Part shown: positions 16,902 to 24,320 of the stretch, one piece after another
How the letters are laid out: every line of letters starts with the position of its first letter
Position numbering within the stretch: the stretch's first letter is position 1
Source: Faucicola sp041855445
GTDB lineage: Bacteria; Pseudomonadota; Gammaproteobacteria; Pseudomonadales; Moraxellaceae
Length of the DNA: 31,446 bases
Reading direction: 5' to 3'
NCBI GenBank assembly: GCA_041855445.1
Contig: JBHAEG010000059.1
Location: 1-31,446 of the forward strand
Position numbers and translations under genes: made by a program
Notes under the pieces: generated by a model
What the model was told of the DNA's origin: nothing
Databases searched by the model: none
The model's input: the letters and a program-made list of their open reading frames with translations, nothing else

Positions 16902-17696
16902 ATGAAACGTATATTAACCTTACTTCCAGCAATTACAATCATGGGTATGACGCAAGTTGCTCAAGCACAGACCCAAAAAACTATTGATACAATGTGGCAA
17001 CAACAAGCCAACATGGTAAATGAATTACGAGCTATGGGGCTAGTTGGTAATGATACTGTTGTTAGTATGACTGAAACCGATGGTGTCGGTGATTATGACG
17101 AAGGCGAAGATGTCTTTGTTTCATCTAGTGATGAAATTTATAATACAATTAACAATTTAAGCAAACAGGCTGAACAAAAAGAAGATAGCTTATATATGTT
17201 ATCTCAGCAATTATTACATGAAAACTATAGCATGAATAATCCAGAAACGCCTGTATTTAATGTACCTGTACCATCAACAAATTATGGTTCATCAGGTGTT
17301 TTAACAGTTCGTCCAATTACATCAAAAGCTAGAATGTCTTCAGGTTTTGGATATCGCCGTATTTTTGGAAAAACTCAATTCCATAAAGGTATGGACTTTG
17401 CTGCACCAACAGGCACACCAATTTATGCAACAGGTGATGGCGTTGTTACAATTTCAGGGTGGGGCAATGGCTATGGCCGTTATATCGAAATTGACCATGG
17501 CAATGGTTTAAGAACACGTTATGCTCATAATTCTCGTAATCGTGTTAGTGTTGGTGATACAGTCTACGCTAATCAACACATTGCAGACGTTGGCAACACT
17601 GGACGTTCAACAGGTCCACATTTACATTATGAGGTTCGCCAAAATGGTCAAGCTGTTAATCCTCAAACATATTTGGCTTTAGCTCCAGAGCGTTAA
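16902..17696 (+). CDS. M23/LytM-family periplasmic peptidoglycan endopeptidase
   Basis: The 264-residue product carries a signal peptide (basic MKR, hydrophobic stretch, AQA cleavage site at about residue 22) and a C-terminal LytM/M23 domain (about 145-255). Zinc-site residues are visible: HKGMD with His161 and Asp165, and the HLH motif with His240 and His242. The N-terminal half is acidic and predicted helical. It should be exported and either cleave peptide cross-links or activate amidases; intact zinc ligands favour activity. The position next to lpxC and the dciA-like gene matches Pseudomonas and Acinetobacter. A terminator follows. Confidence 0.92.
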   Translation: MKRILTLLPAITIMGMTQVAQAQTQKTIDTMWQQQANMVNELRAMGLVGNDTVVSMTETDGVGDYDEGEDVFVSSSDEIYNTINNLSKQAEQKEDSLYMLSQQLLHENYSMNNPETPVFNVPVPSTNYGSSGVLTVRPITSKARMSSGFGYRRIFGKTQFHKGMDFAAPTGTPIYATGDGVVTISGWGNGYGRYIEIDHGNGLRTRYAHNSRNRVSVGDTVYANQHIADVGNTGRSTGPHLHYEVRQNGQAVNPQTYLALAPER

Positions 17697-17730
17697 TTCT
17701 TGCTTGATGTTAGTGGTGCTAAACTATGTA

Positions 17731-17757
17731 AAACTGGTCTTTTGACCAGTTTATTTT
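17731..17757 (+). terminator. Intrinsic terminator after M23 gene
   Basis: AAACTGGTC and GACCAGTTT form a perfect 9-bp stem around a TTTT loop, followed by ATTTTTAT. It may also serve the convergent gene ending at 17771. Confidence 0.85.
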
Positions 17758-17770
17758 TATCTTTATTTTA

Positions 17771-18439
17771 TTATGCTATTTTTAGCCAATGTGTTTTATC
17801 ATGAAAATCAGGTGGCTGTGCATGTTGAGTTGCCCAATAACTTAATTGATGGCTCGTTTGTGCTACTAGACATGGATTAATAAATAATGTTTTATTAAAA
17901 TTGTCATTGACTAACGTATGACTAATGGCAGATAAACGCACACACATAATTAATAAATGTTTTTTCTCTGACAGATTAGTCAAATTTTCTAAAAAACAAT
18001 ACATATCTGCTGGGCATTTTTGCCAAAATTGCTGATTTAAACCATTAAAAAAATTAATATCTTGTTGAATATTAAAGGTTATATTGTTCAATTGGCGAGG
18101 CGGGATATGATTGGGATTTCGATAACTATCAAAATGATAAATATTAAAATAACCAATTGGTGAAAAATTTACCTCAAGATAAGGACTGTTTGCCTCATTA
18201 TTCATGCTAAAAAAACACTCAAAACAAGGAGCATTCCATAAAAAATCTTGACGGTATGTTTCAAAATTATTGTCAATGAATGTACAAAAATTCGGCTGTA
18301 ATGTTGTCAAATTTGGGGAAATGTCAAAAAATGTAGCCAAAAACTGTCCGTCATGAGCAATTAATGTATGACAGAACTGCTCACCTGTAGAAGCATCACT
18401 ACCGTTAGCAAATTTTCCTTGTAAAATGTGTTGGTGCAT
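17771..18439 (-). CDS. DOMON-like domain protein, function unknown
   Basis: The 222-residue product matches the pattern of bacterial DOMON-like proteins: FLWNAPCFECFFS followed by YLEVNFSPIGYFNIYHFDSY in the middle (about residues 67-110), and a C-terminal stretch with QPPDFHDKTHWLKI. DOMON folds are beta sandwiches that in other proteins bind haem or sugars, but this cytoplasmic-looking form has no signal peptide and no known role. It starts 2 bp after the yhbY stop codon, so the two are almost certainly co-transcribed and translationally coupled. No catalytic motif is visible. Confidence 0.7.
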   Translation of the reverse strand: MHQHILQGKFANGSDASTGEQFCHTLIAHDGQFLATFFDISPNLTTLQPNFCTFIDNNFETYRQDFLWNAPCFECFFSMNNEANSPYLEVNFSPIGYFNIYHFDSYRNPNHIPPRQLNNITFNIQQDINFFNGLNQQFWQKCPADMYCFLENLTNLSEKKHLLIMCVRLSAISHTLVNDNFNKTLFINPCLVAQTSHQLSYWATQHAQPPDFHDKTHWLKIA

Positions 18440-18441
18440 GT

Positions 18442-18774
18442 TTAATCCAAATAACGCACTAAATTAGACAACTTGACATTAGGTTCAGGATTTTTACGGA
18501 ATAATAAACATACTCGTCCAATACTGTTGATAACGGTCGCTTCTGTAGCGTCAGCCAAAGCTTGAGCTGTGGCTTCTCGCTCTTGTTTACTGCCAGCGGG
18601 GATTTTTACTTTGATTAATTCATGGTCATTTAATGCTCGTCCAAGCTCTTCAAGTAATGTTGGGGTGATGCCCTGACTGCCAACAATGACAATTGGGTTA
18701 AGATGATGGCCAATGCCTTTTAATTGTTTGATAGTTGCAGTAGAAAGTTCTGTGTATTTTTTTGAATTTGCCAT
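18442..18774 (-). CDS. yhbY: YhbY family RNA-binding protein
   Basis: The 110-residue product is a single CRS1-YhbY (CRM) domain, which binds RNA and associates with pre-50S ribosomal particles. Typical elements are KGIGHHLNPIVIVG, the GSQG loop (residues 32-35), the helix LLEELGRALNDHELIKVKI and a C-terminal strand ending in LFRK. It is divergent from rlmE, a 23S rRNA methyltransferase, the same pairing seen across gammaproteobacteria, so both neighbours work in 50S assembly. Confidence 0.95.
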   Translation of the reverse strand: MANSKKYTELSTATIKQLKGIGHHLNPIVIVGSQGITPTLLEELGRALNDHELIKVKIPAGSKQEREATAQALADATEATVINSIGRVCLLFRKNPEPNVKLSNLVRYLD

Positions 18775-18803
18775 TGAATGACTCGTTAATTGTGAAAAAT
18801 CGC

Positions 18804-18812
18804 ATTATAACA
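18804..18812 (-). promoter_or_regulatory. Candidate extended -10 promoter of yhbY
   Basis: On the - strand TGT TATAAT is a perfect -10 with the extended TGn motif. It would start RNA about 20-25 nt before the yhbY ATG. No clear -35 is present. Confidence 0.5.
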
Positions 18813-18930
18813 CATCGTTTATTAATAATTCGGCATAGATTTTGAAAATATTTTCGTAAGAGAGTTTGAATATATAATATTTCAAGAAATATGTCATGAT
18901 AAATACAATACAAACTTAGATAAATATTTG

Positions 18931-18939
18931 TGTTAAAAT
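18931..18939 (+). promoter_or_regulatory. Candidate extended -10 promoter of rlmE
   Basis: TGT TAAAAT lies 39 bp before the rlmE ATG and carries the extended TGn motif. The -35 region is weak. Confidence 0.4.
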
Positions 18940-18978
18940 ACCTGCTAAATGATTTTACGATAATTAAGTTTTGATTTT

Positions 18979-19611
18979 ATGGCAACCCGTATCACGAATA
19001 AAAAACTTTCTAAAAGTAGTCGTGCTTGGATGAAAGAACATCTTGATGATTATTATGTTAAACAGGCTCATAAAGATGGTTATCGAGCAAGAGCTGCTTA
19101 TAAATTAATTGAAATTAATGATAAGCTAAAATTAATTAAAAAAGGTATGACGGTTGTTGATTTGGGTTCGGCTCCTGGTAGTTGGTCGCAAGTGGCTGGT
19201 AAATTGGTTGGTGATACAGGTAAATTGATTGCTTCTGATATTTTACCAATGGATACACTAGAAAATGTGACTTTTATTCAAGGGGATTTTCGAGAACAAG
19301 AAGTTTTTAATAAAATTATGACCGCAGTTGCTGATAAAAAAGTTGATGTTGTACTTTCAGACATGGCACCCAATACCTCAGGGTTTAGTGCTGTTGACCA
19401 ACCTCGTATGATGTATTTATGTGAATTGGCAGTGGATTTTGCTTTACAAGTGTTGGATACTGATGGAGTGTTAATTATGAAGGTGTTTCAAGGTGAAGGT
19501 TCGGCAGAATTGCGGGCAATGATGCAACAAAATTTTAGTAAAATCCGCAGTATTAAACCAGATGCGTCTCGAGCAAGGTCAAAAGAGATGTATTGGGTTG
19601 CAATTAAATAA
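18979..19611 (+). CDS. rlmE: 23S rRNA 2'-O-methyltransferase RlmE (FtsJ)
   Basis: RlmE methylates U2552 in the 23S rRNA A-loop late in 50S assembly. The 210-residue product has the FtsJ fold: RARAAYKL with catalytic Lys42, the SAM-binding motif VVDLGSAPGSWSQ (about 59-71), SDMAPNTSG (about 127) with the catalytic Asp, MKVFQGEG (about 167) with the second Lys, and the C-terminal Glu in KEMYWVA. Length is normal. It precedes ftsH as in E. coli, with 183 bp between them. Confidence 0.97.
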   Translation: MATRITNKKLSKSSRAWMKEHLDDYYVKQAHKDGYRARAAYKLIEINDKLKLIKKGMTVVDLGSAPGSWSQVAGKLVGDTGKLIASDILPMDTLENVTFIQGDFREQEVFNKIMTAVADKKVDVVLSDMAPNTSGFSAVDQPRMMYLCELAVDFALQVLDTDGVLIMKVFQGEGSAELRAMMQQNFSKIRSIKPDASRARSKEMYWVAIK

Positions 19612-19651
19612 ACAACATTTTAAGATGGTTACTAGAAAATAACAGTTTTCT

Positions 19652-19680
19652 TGCTTGATTTATCACGTTTTAACCATATA
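19652..19680 (+). promoter_or_regulatory. Possible heat-shock (sigma-32-like) promoter of ftsH
   Basis: TGCTTGA (19652-19658), 13 bp, then AACCATATA (19672-19680) resembles the sigma-32 pattern GGCTTGA / CCCCATWTA. A 7-bp inverted repeat TATCACG (19661-19667) and CGTGATA (19682-19688) lies across it. FtsH is heat-inducible in enterics, which makes the match plausible, but it was read by eye only. Confidence 0.35.
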
Positions 19681-19794
19681 TCGTGATATATTAATCATTA
19701 AAATTTTAAAGATTGAATGATTGAGTGTTATGAATATTTACACAAAACAAACCCAAGTTTTAACTGACCACAACGCAAAGGATGGAAAATTAAC

Positions 19795-21693
19795 GTGAGC
19801 GACATGGTAAAAAATACCTTATTATGGGTGGTTGTGATAGTAATTTTAGTGCTTGTGTTTAGCAATTTTGATAGTCGCAATGAACCTGATAAGCTCAACT
19901 ATTCACAATTTGTTACTGCTGTCACAACTGACCAAATTAAAAGTGTCAAAATTGATGGTGAACAAATTACGGGCGAAACTAAAAAAGGCTCAAGTTTTGA
20001 GACCATTCGTCCTGCGGTAACAGATACTGAATTGATGCCAAAATTGATTAAACATAATGTTGAGGTACAAGGTGCTGCTCCAGAGCGTCAAAGTGTGATG
20101 ATGCAGTTATTAATTGCCAGTTTCCCTGTGCTGTTAATTATTGGCTTATTCTTGTTTATCATGAGAAATATGCAAGGCGGTGGCTCAGGTGGTGGACGTG
20201 GTATGGGACCGATGAGCTTTGGTAAATCAAAAGCTAAAATGCTATCTGAAGACCAAATCAAAGTGACGTTCGCCGATGTTGCAGGGTGCGAAGAGTCAAA
20301 ACAAGAAGTTGCAGAAATTGTTGATTTTTTACGAGACCCAGAAAAATTTACTCGATTGGGAGCAACAATTCCTCGTGGCGTGTTAATGGTAGGGCCTCCT
20401 GGTACAGGTAAAACATTGTTAGCAAAAGCCATTGCAGGAGAAGCAAAAGTACCGTTTTTCTCGATTTCTGGTTCTGATTTTGTGGAAATGTTTGTGGGTG
20501 TGGGTGCAAGTCGTGTCCGTGATATGTTTGAACAGGCTAAGAAAAACGCCCCTTGTATTATTTTTATTGATGAGATTGATGCGGTTGGTCGTCATCGTGG
20601 TTCAGGCATGGGTGGTGGTCATGATGAGCGTGAGCAAACTTTAAATCAATTATTGGTTGAAATGGACGGTTTTGAAGGTAATGATGGTGTGATTGTTATT
20701 GCCGCAACAAACCGTGTTGATGTACTAGATAAAGCATTGTTACGTCCAGGACGTTTTGACCGTCAGGTGCAAGTTGGTTTACCAGATATTAAAGGCCGTG
20801 AACAGATTTTAAATGTACACTTAAAGAAACTACCTTCAACTATTGGTGTTGATGTAAACTCATTAGCTCGTGGTACACCTGGATTTAGTGGGGCACAGTT
20901 GGCAAATTTAGTCAATGAGGCAGCATTGTTTGCAGCTCGTAACAATAAAGCCAGTGTTGATATGAATGACTTTGAAGAAGCCAAAGACAAAATTTATATG
21001 GGGCCTGAGCGTAAATCGATGGTTCTGCGTGAAGAAGAACGCCGAGCTACTGCTTATCATGAGGCAGGTCATGCGTTAGTTGCAGAATTGTTACCAGGTA
21101 CCGACCCTGTACATAAAGTAACAATTATGCCTCGAGGTTTTGCCTTGGGTGTCACATGGCAATTACCTGAACATGACCAAACAAGTATGTATAAATCAAA
21201 AATGTTAAACGACATTGCGATTTTATTTGGTGGTCGTATTGCTGAAGAAGTTTTTATTAATCAGCAATCTACAGGTGCATCCAATGATTTTGAGCGGGCA
21301 ACAAAAATGGCTCGTGCGATGGTTACAAAATATGGTATGTCTGATGCGTTAGGTGTCATGGTGTATGAAGATGATGAAAATGCAGGTTATTTTGGTGGTT
21401 CAAGCCGTACCATTTCAGAGGCCACTCAGCAAAAAGTTGATGAAGAAGTTCGCCGTATCTTAGAAGAACAATATGATATTGCTCGTGATTTGATTGAAAA
21501 TAATCAAGATAAAATGCACAAAATGGTTGAAGCTTTGATGAAATGGGAAACCATTGATAGAGAGCAGTTACAGGATATTATGGCAGGTATTGAACCAAGA
21601 GAACCAAAAGTTTATCAAGAGCCAGTTAGCATCAGTTTTGATAAACCAGAAAATAGTTCAGGTGTAACACCGCCACCATTACCAGCTATGTAA
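19795..21693 (+). CDS. ftsH: ATP-dependent zinc metalloprotease FtsH
   Basis: FtsH is the membrane-bound AAA protease that degrades misfolded membrane proteins and regulators such as LpxC in E. coli. The 632-residue product has two N-terminal membrane helices (about 5-23 and 103-123) around a periplasmic domain, Walker A GPPGTGKT (200-207), Walker B IIFIDEID (about 258), the second region of homology ending LLRPGRFDRQ (about 318) and the zinc motif HEAGH (422-426). GTG 19795 is chosen because AAGGATGGA stands just before it; ATG 19804 is the alternative. Its potential substrate LpxC is coded 4 kb away. Confidence 0.98.
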   Translation: MSDMVKNTLLWVVVIVILVLVFSNFDSRNEPDKLNYSQFVTAVTTDQIKSVKIDGEQITGETKKGSSFETIRPAVTDTELMPKLIKHNVEVQGAAPERQSVMMQLLIASFPVLLIIGLFLFIMRNMQGGGSGGGRGMGPMSFGKSKAKMLSEDQIKVTFADVAGCEESKQEVAEIVDFLRDPEKFTRLGATIPRGVLMVGPPGTGKTLLAKAIAGEAKVPFFSISGSDFVEMFVGVGASRVRDMFEQAKKNAPCIIFIDEIDAVGRHRGSGMGGGHDEREQTLNQLLVEMDGFEGNDGVIVIAATNRVDVLDKALLRPGRFDRQVQVGLPDIKGREQILNVHLKKLPSTIGVDVNSLARGTPGFSGAQLANLVNEAALFAARNNKASVDMNDFEEAKDKIYMGPERKSMVLREEERRATAYHEAGHALVAELLPGTDPVHKVTIMPRGFALGVTWQLPEHDQTSMYKSKMLNDIAILFGGRIAEEVFINQQSTGASNDFERATKMARAMVTKYGMSDALGVMVYEDDENAGYFGGSSRTISEATQQKVDEEVRRILEEQYDIARDLIENNQDKMHKMVEALMKWETIDREQLQDIMAGIEPREPKVYQEPVSISFDKPENSSGVTPPPLPAM

Positions 21694-21705
21694 TTTTACA
21701 TTGTT

Positions 21706-21737
21706 AAAAACCTCTAATATGATTTAGGGGTTTTTTT
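21706..21737 (+). terminator. Intrinsic terminator after ftsH
   Basis: AAAAACCTCTAA (21706-21717) pairs with TTAGGGGTTTTT (21724-21735) with one wobble and a short loop. A T-run ends the structure. It separates ftsH from folP. Confidence 0.85.
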
Positions 21738-21765
21738 CCATGTTTATCTGAGTTTTGACAAATTT

Positions 21766-22638
21766 ATGCAATTACATTTACCATCTAAATTTTGCTTAGA
21801 ATATCGTCAGCGACAGCTTGATTTATCCATTCCACATATTATGGGGATTTTAAATCTTACCCCTGATTCTTTTTCTGATGGTGGGCGTTATCATCAGCTA
21901 GATACAGCGTTATACCATACCGAACAAATGTTAAAACAAGGGGCGACAATTATTGATATTGGCGGTGAATCAACCCGACCTAATGCTCCAGTTGTCAGTG
22001 AACAGCAAGAATTACAACGAGTCGTGCATATTGTTGAAGCTATTCATCAACGATTTGCAGAAGATGTTTGGTTATCTATAGACACAAGTTCACCCGTAGT
22101 TATTCAGGCGTGTAGTGAAGTTGGAGCGAGTATTTGGAACGATGTCAGAGCATTGACTCGTCCACATGCTATTGAAACTGCTTATCAACTTGATATACCA
22201 GTCATTTTGATGCATATGAGAGGTGAGCCTGCTACGATGAACCAGCTTGATAATTATGAAAATATTATTGACGATGTATTAAATGAAATAGAACAACGTA
22301 TTAAAAAAGTGATTGCTGGTGGTGTCAAATCTGAAAAAATAGTGATAGATGTTGGTTTTGGGTTTGCAAAAAATCATCAGCAAAATTTACAATGGTTAAA
22401 TCAATTTTATCGACTACATCAATTTAACTTGCCTGTGATGGTTGGTATTTCACGAAAAAGGGTGATTGGTGAGGTATTAAAACAAGCTGGTTTGCCATAT
22501 GAGGTTCATCAACGGGATACAGCAAGTATGGTAGCTGGGCTATTGGCGGTACAACAGGGGGCGTGTATCATTCGTACCCACAATGTTGCAGAAACAAAAG
22601 CTGGTTTAAGTTTATATCAAGCAATGCTAAATAGTTAA
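21766..22638 (+). CDS. folP: Dihydropteroate synthase FolP
   Basis: FolP condenses p-aminobenzoate with dihydropterin pyrophosphate in folate synthesis and is the sulfonamide target. The 290-residue TIM-barrel protein has MGILNLTPDSFSDGG (residues 26-40), IDIGGESTRPNA (about 65), VGFGFAKNHQQN (about 199) and ISRKRV (about 228). It sits downstream of ftsH as in many gammaproteobacteria, but here sdhE follows instead of glmM. Confidence 0.97.
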   Translation: MQLHLPSKFCLEYRQRQLDLSIPHIMGILNLTPDSFSDGGRYHQLDTALYHTEQMLKQGATIIDIGGESTRPNAPVVSEQQELQRVVHIVEAIHQRFAEDVWLSIDTSSPVVIQACSEVGASIWNDVRALTRPHAIETAYQLDIPVILMHMRGEPATMNQLDNYENIIDDVLNEIEQRIKKVIAGGVKSEKIVIDVGFGFAKNHQQNLQWLNQFYRLHQFNLPVMVGISRKRVIGEVLKQAGLPYEVHQRDTASMVAGLLAVQQGACIIRTHNVAETKAGLSLYQAMLNS

Positions 22639-22663
22639 AGTGAATAAAGAGCAGGGGAAACCT

Positions 22664-22927
22664 ATGAGCAATCAAGACATGACACTTGAACAACGAAAAA
22701 TTATTTATCGAGCTAGACGGGGACTAAAAGAATTAGATTTTTATTTTGACCCCTATGTCAAAGAACATTTTTTACAAGCAGATGCCAATGAACAAGCAGT
22801 TTTTGCCCGTCTATTAGAACAAGAAGACCCTGATTTATTAGATTGGTTTTTAAATAATAAACAGCCAGAAGATATTGAATTTGTTGAGTTAATTGCAAAG
22901 TTGAAACAATTAAAAGCTGGCGTGTAA
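22664..22927 (+). CDS. sdhE: FAD assembly factor SdhE (YgfY/CptB)
   Basis: SdhE assists covalent attachment of FAD to succinate dehydrogenase. The 87-residue product is a compact helical protein with the essential RGxxE motif as RGLKE (residues 19-23) and the conserved ending region LLEQEDPDLLDWFLN. The frame can be read from GTG 22640, but ATG 22664 has an AGGGGA site (22653-22658) 5 nt upstream and fits the family length. It lies 25 bp after folP and 6 bp before the next gene, in one operon. Confidence 0.92.
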   Translation: MSNQDMTLEQRKIIYRARRGLKELDFYFDPYVKEHFLQADANEQAVFARLLEQEDPDLLDWFLNNKQPEDIEFVELIAKLKQLKAGV

Positions 22928-22933
22928 AGTATT

Positions 22934-23428
22934 ATGGCACAGTCAATTTATCATTTTGTGAATATTGACGAACAATTGTCAATTAGCCGTTATCAGTGGT
23001 ATTGGTGGGCGATTTTTATTTTGACGTTTATGATAGTGTTAAGTTGCATTGCTTTGCCTATCAGTTATCAAATTTTATTGATGATTTTGGTTGTATTATG
23101 TTTGATTTTGGGGCAGTTGATGCGTTATCAGCTGGTGACAATTAGCAGTGTTGCCTCAAAGCAAATAAAAGTTCATTCAAATTTAGGTATTGATAATATT
23201 GAATGGCAACTTGGATTAGCTCAAGGATTATTTAATATTGATAATGCAGATGTACATCAAGCAACTTTAGAAAAAATTATTAAATTTGGTCAAGTATTGG
23301 TATTGCTATTTGATGTATATGAGCCATTAAAAAAACAAATTGTCGTTATGATTTGGCAAGACCAATGTACAAGTCAAACATGGCAACAGTTAAATACATT
23401 AGCACAGTTACAACAAAAACCTGCATAA
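22934..23428 (+). CDS. Putative YgfX/CptA-like membrane protein
   Basis: The 164-residue product has two adjacent N-terminal membrane helices (about residues 24-43 and 45-62) and a cytoplasmic C-terminal part containing a WQLGLAQGLF segment. Its layout and position directly after sdhE (6 bp) match YgfX (CptA), the membrane partner coded next to SdhE/YgfY in enterics. I see no strong sequence motif, so the name is an inference from topology and context. The C-terminal tail is Gln-rich. Confidence 0.55.
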   Translation: MAQSIYHFVNIDEQLSISRYQWYWWAIFILTFMIVLSCIALPISYQILLMILVVLCLILGQLMRYQLVTISSVASKQIKVHSNLGIDNIEWQLGLAQGLFNIDNADVHQATLEKIIKFGQVLVLLFDVYEPLKKQIVVMIWQDQCTSQTWQQLNTLAQLQQKPA

Positions 23429-23492
23429 TCTTTTTTCAAAAGTTGTTAAAATAGCTGTTAATGTTTTTCAAGTGAAATTATAGGAAAAAAAT

Positions 23493-24143
23493 ATGAGTTT
23501 ATTAGCTAGTATCGTGACTCAAGTCGCTCAAAGTGCTTTACAAGGACAAAGTCAAAACCAATCACAAATTAATCAAAATCAAGGTGGTTTAGGTAGTATT
23601 TTGGGCAGTGTTTTAGGTGGAGCTCAACAGCAAAGCAACGCAAATAGCGGGCTTGGTGGGATTTTGGGAAGTGTGTTGGGTGGTGGTGCAACCCAAAATA
23701 ACAGTATTCAAGGTAATGTATTGGGTCAAGTATTAGGTAGTGTGCTTGGCGGACAACAACAAGGTGGTATGAATAAAAATATGTTGATGGCTGCGTTATT
23801 ACCATTAGCCTTAAATTGGATACAACAAAATGGCGGTTTAACAGGGGCATTGAATAAAATCAATAACATGGGTTTTGGGCAACAAGCGAAATCTTGGATG
23901 AGTACTGACCAATCAAATCAAGGTTTAGATGCAAATGACATTACTAAATTATTTGACAGTCAAGATATTCAAGCTGTGTCTGCTCAAACAGGGTGCAGTT
24001 CAAATGAAGTGTGTCAAGGTATGGCAAATTTATTACCACAAATTTTTGATAACTTAACACCTAATGGTAACACAAATACTGAAGCTGAGGCAAATAAAGA
24101 AATTAATCAGATTTTATCACAAATTTCTAGCTTAACTCGTTAA
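23493..24143 (+). CDS. DUF937/YidB-like protein
   Basis: The 216-residue product is of the DUF937 (YidB-like) type, of unknown function. The first 95 residues are Gln/Asn/Gly-rich and contain three near-copies of the block LGSVLGG (about residues 33, 55 and 83), then a conserved helical region MLMAALLPLALNWIQQNGGL (about 95-114) and a C-terminal region with DITKLFDSQDIQAVSAQTGCS typical of YidB-like proteins. No signal peptide is obvious. A strong terminator follows, so it is probably the last gene of its unit. Confidence 0.8.
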   Translation: MSLLASIVTQVAQSALQGQSQNQSQINQNQGGLGSILGSVLGGAQQQSNANSGLGGILGSVLGGGATQNNSIQGNVLGQVLGSVLGGQQQGGMNKNMLMAALLPLALNWIQQNGGLTGALNKINNMGFGQQAKSWMSTDQSNQGLDANDITKLFDSQDIQAVSAQTGCSSNEVCQGMANLLPQIFDNLTPNGNTNTEAEANKEINQILSQISSLTR

Positions 24144-24166
24144 TAATAATTATTATTTTTCCTAAT

Positions 24167-24195
24167 AAAAGCACTGTATCATACAGTGCTTTTTT
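24167..24195 (+). terminator. Intrinsic terminator after DUF937 gene
   Basis: GCACTGTAT (24171-24179) and ATACAGTGC (24181-24189) are exact complements around a single C, extended by AAAA on the left and a T-run of six on the right. In practice the loop opens by one or more base pairs. Confidence 0.92.
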
Positions 24196-24320
24196 ATTGT
24201 ATAACTATAATGAATGCAAAATTTTTTTGTAAATAAAAATTTCATCATTTCATCTAAAGCTTTCATAATTGGCTTATAGTAAAATAACTGTAACATACTA
24301 GAAAAAAGGTAGAAATAATC

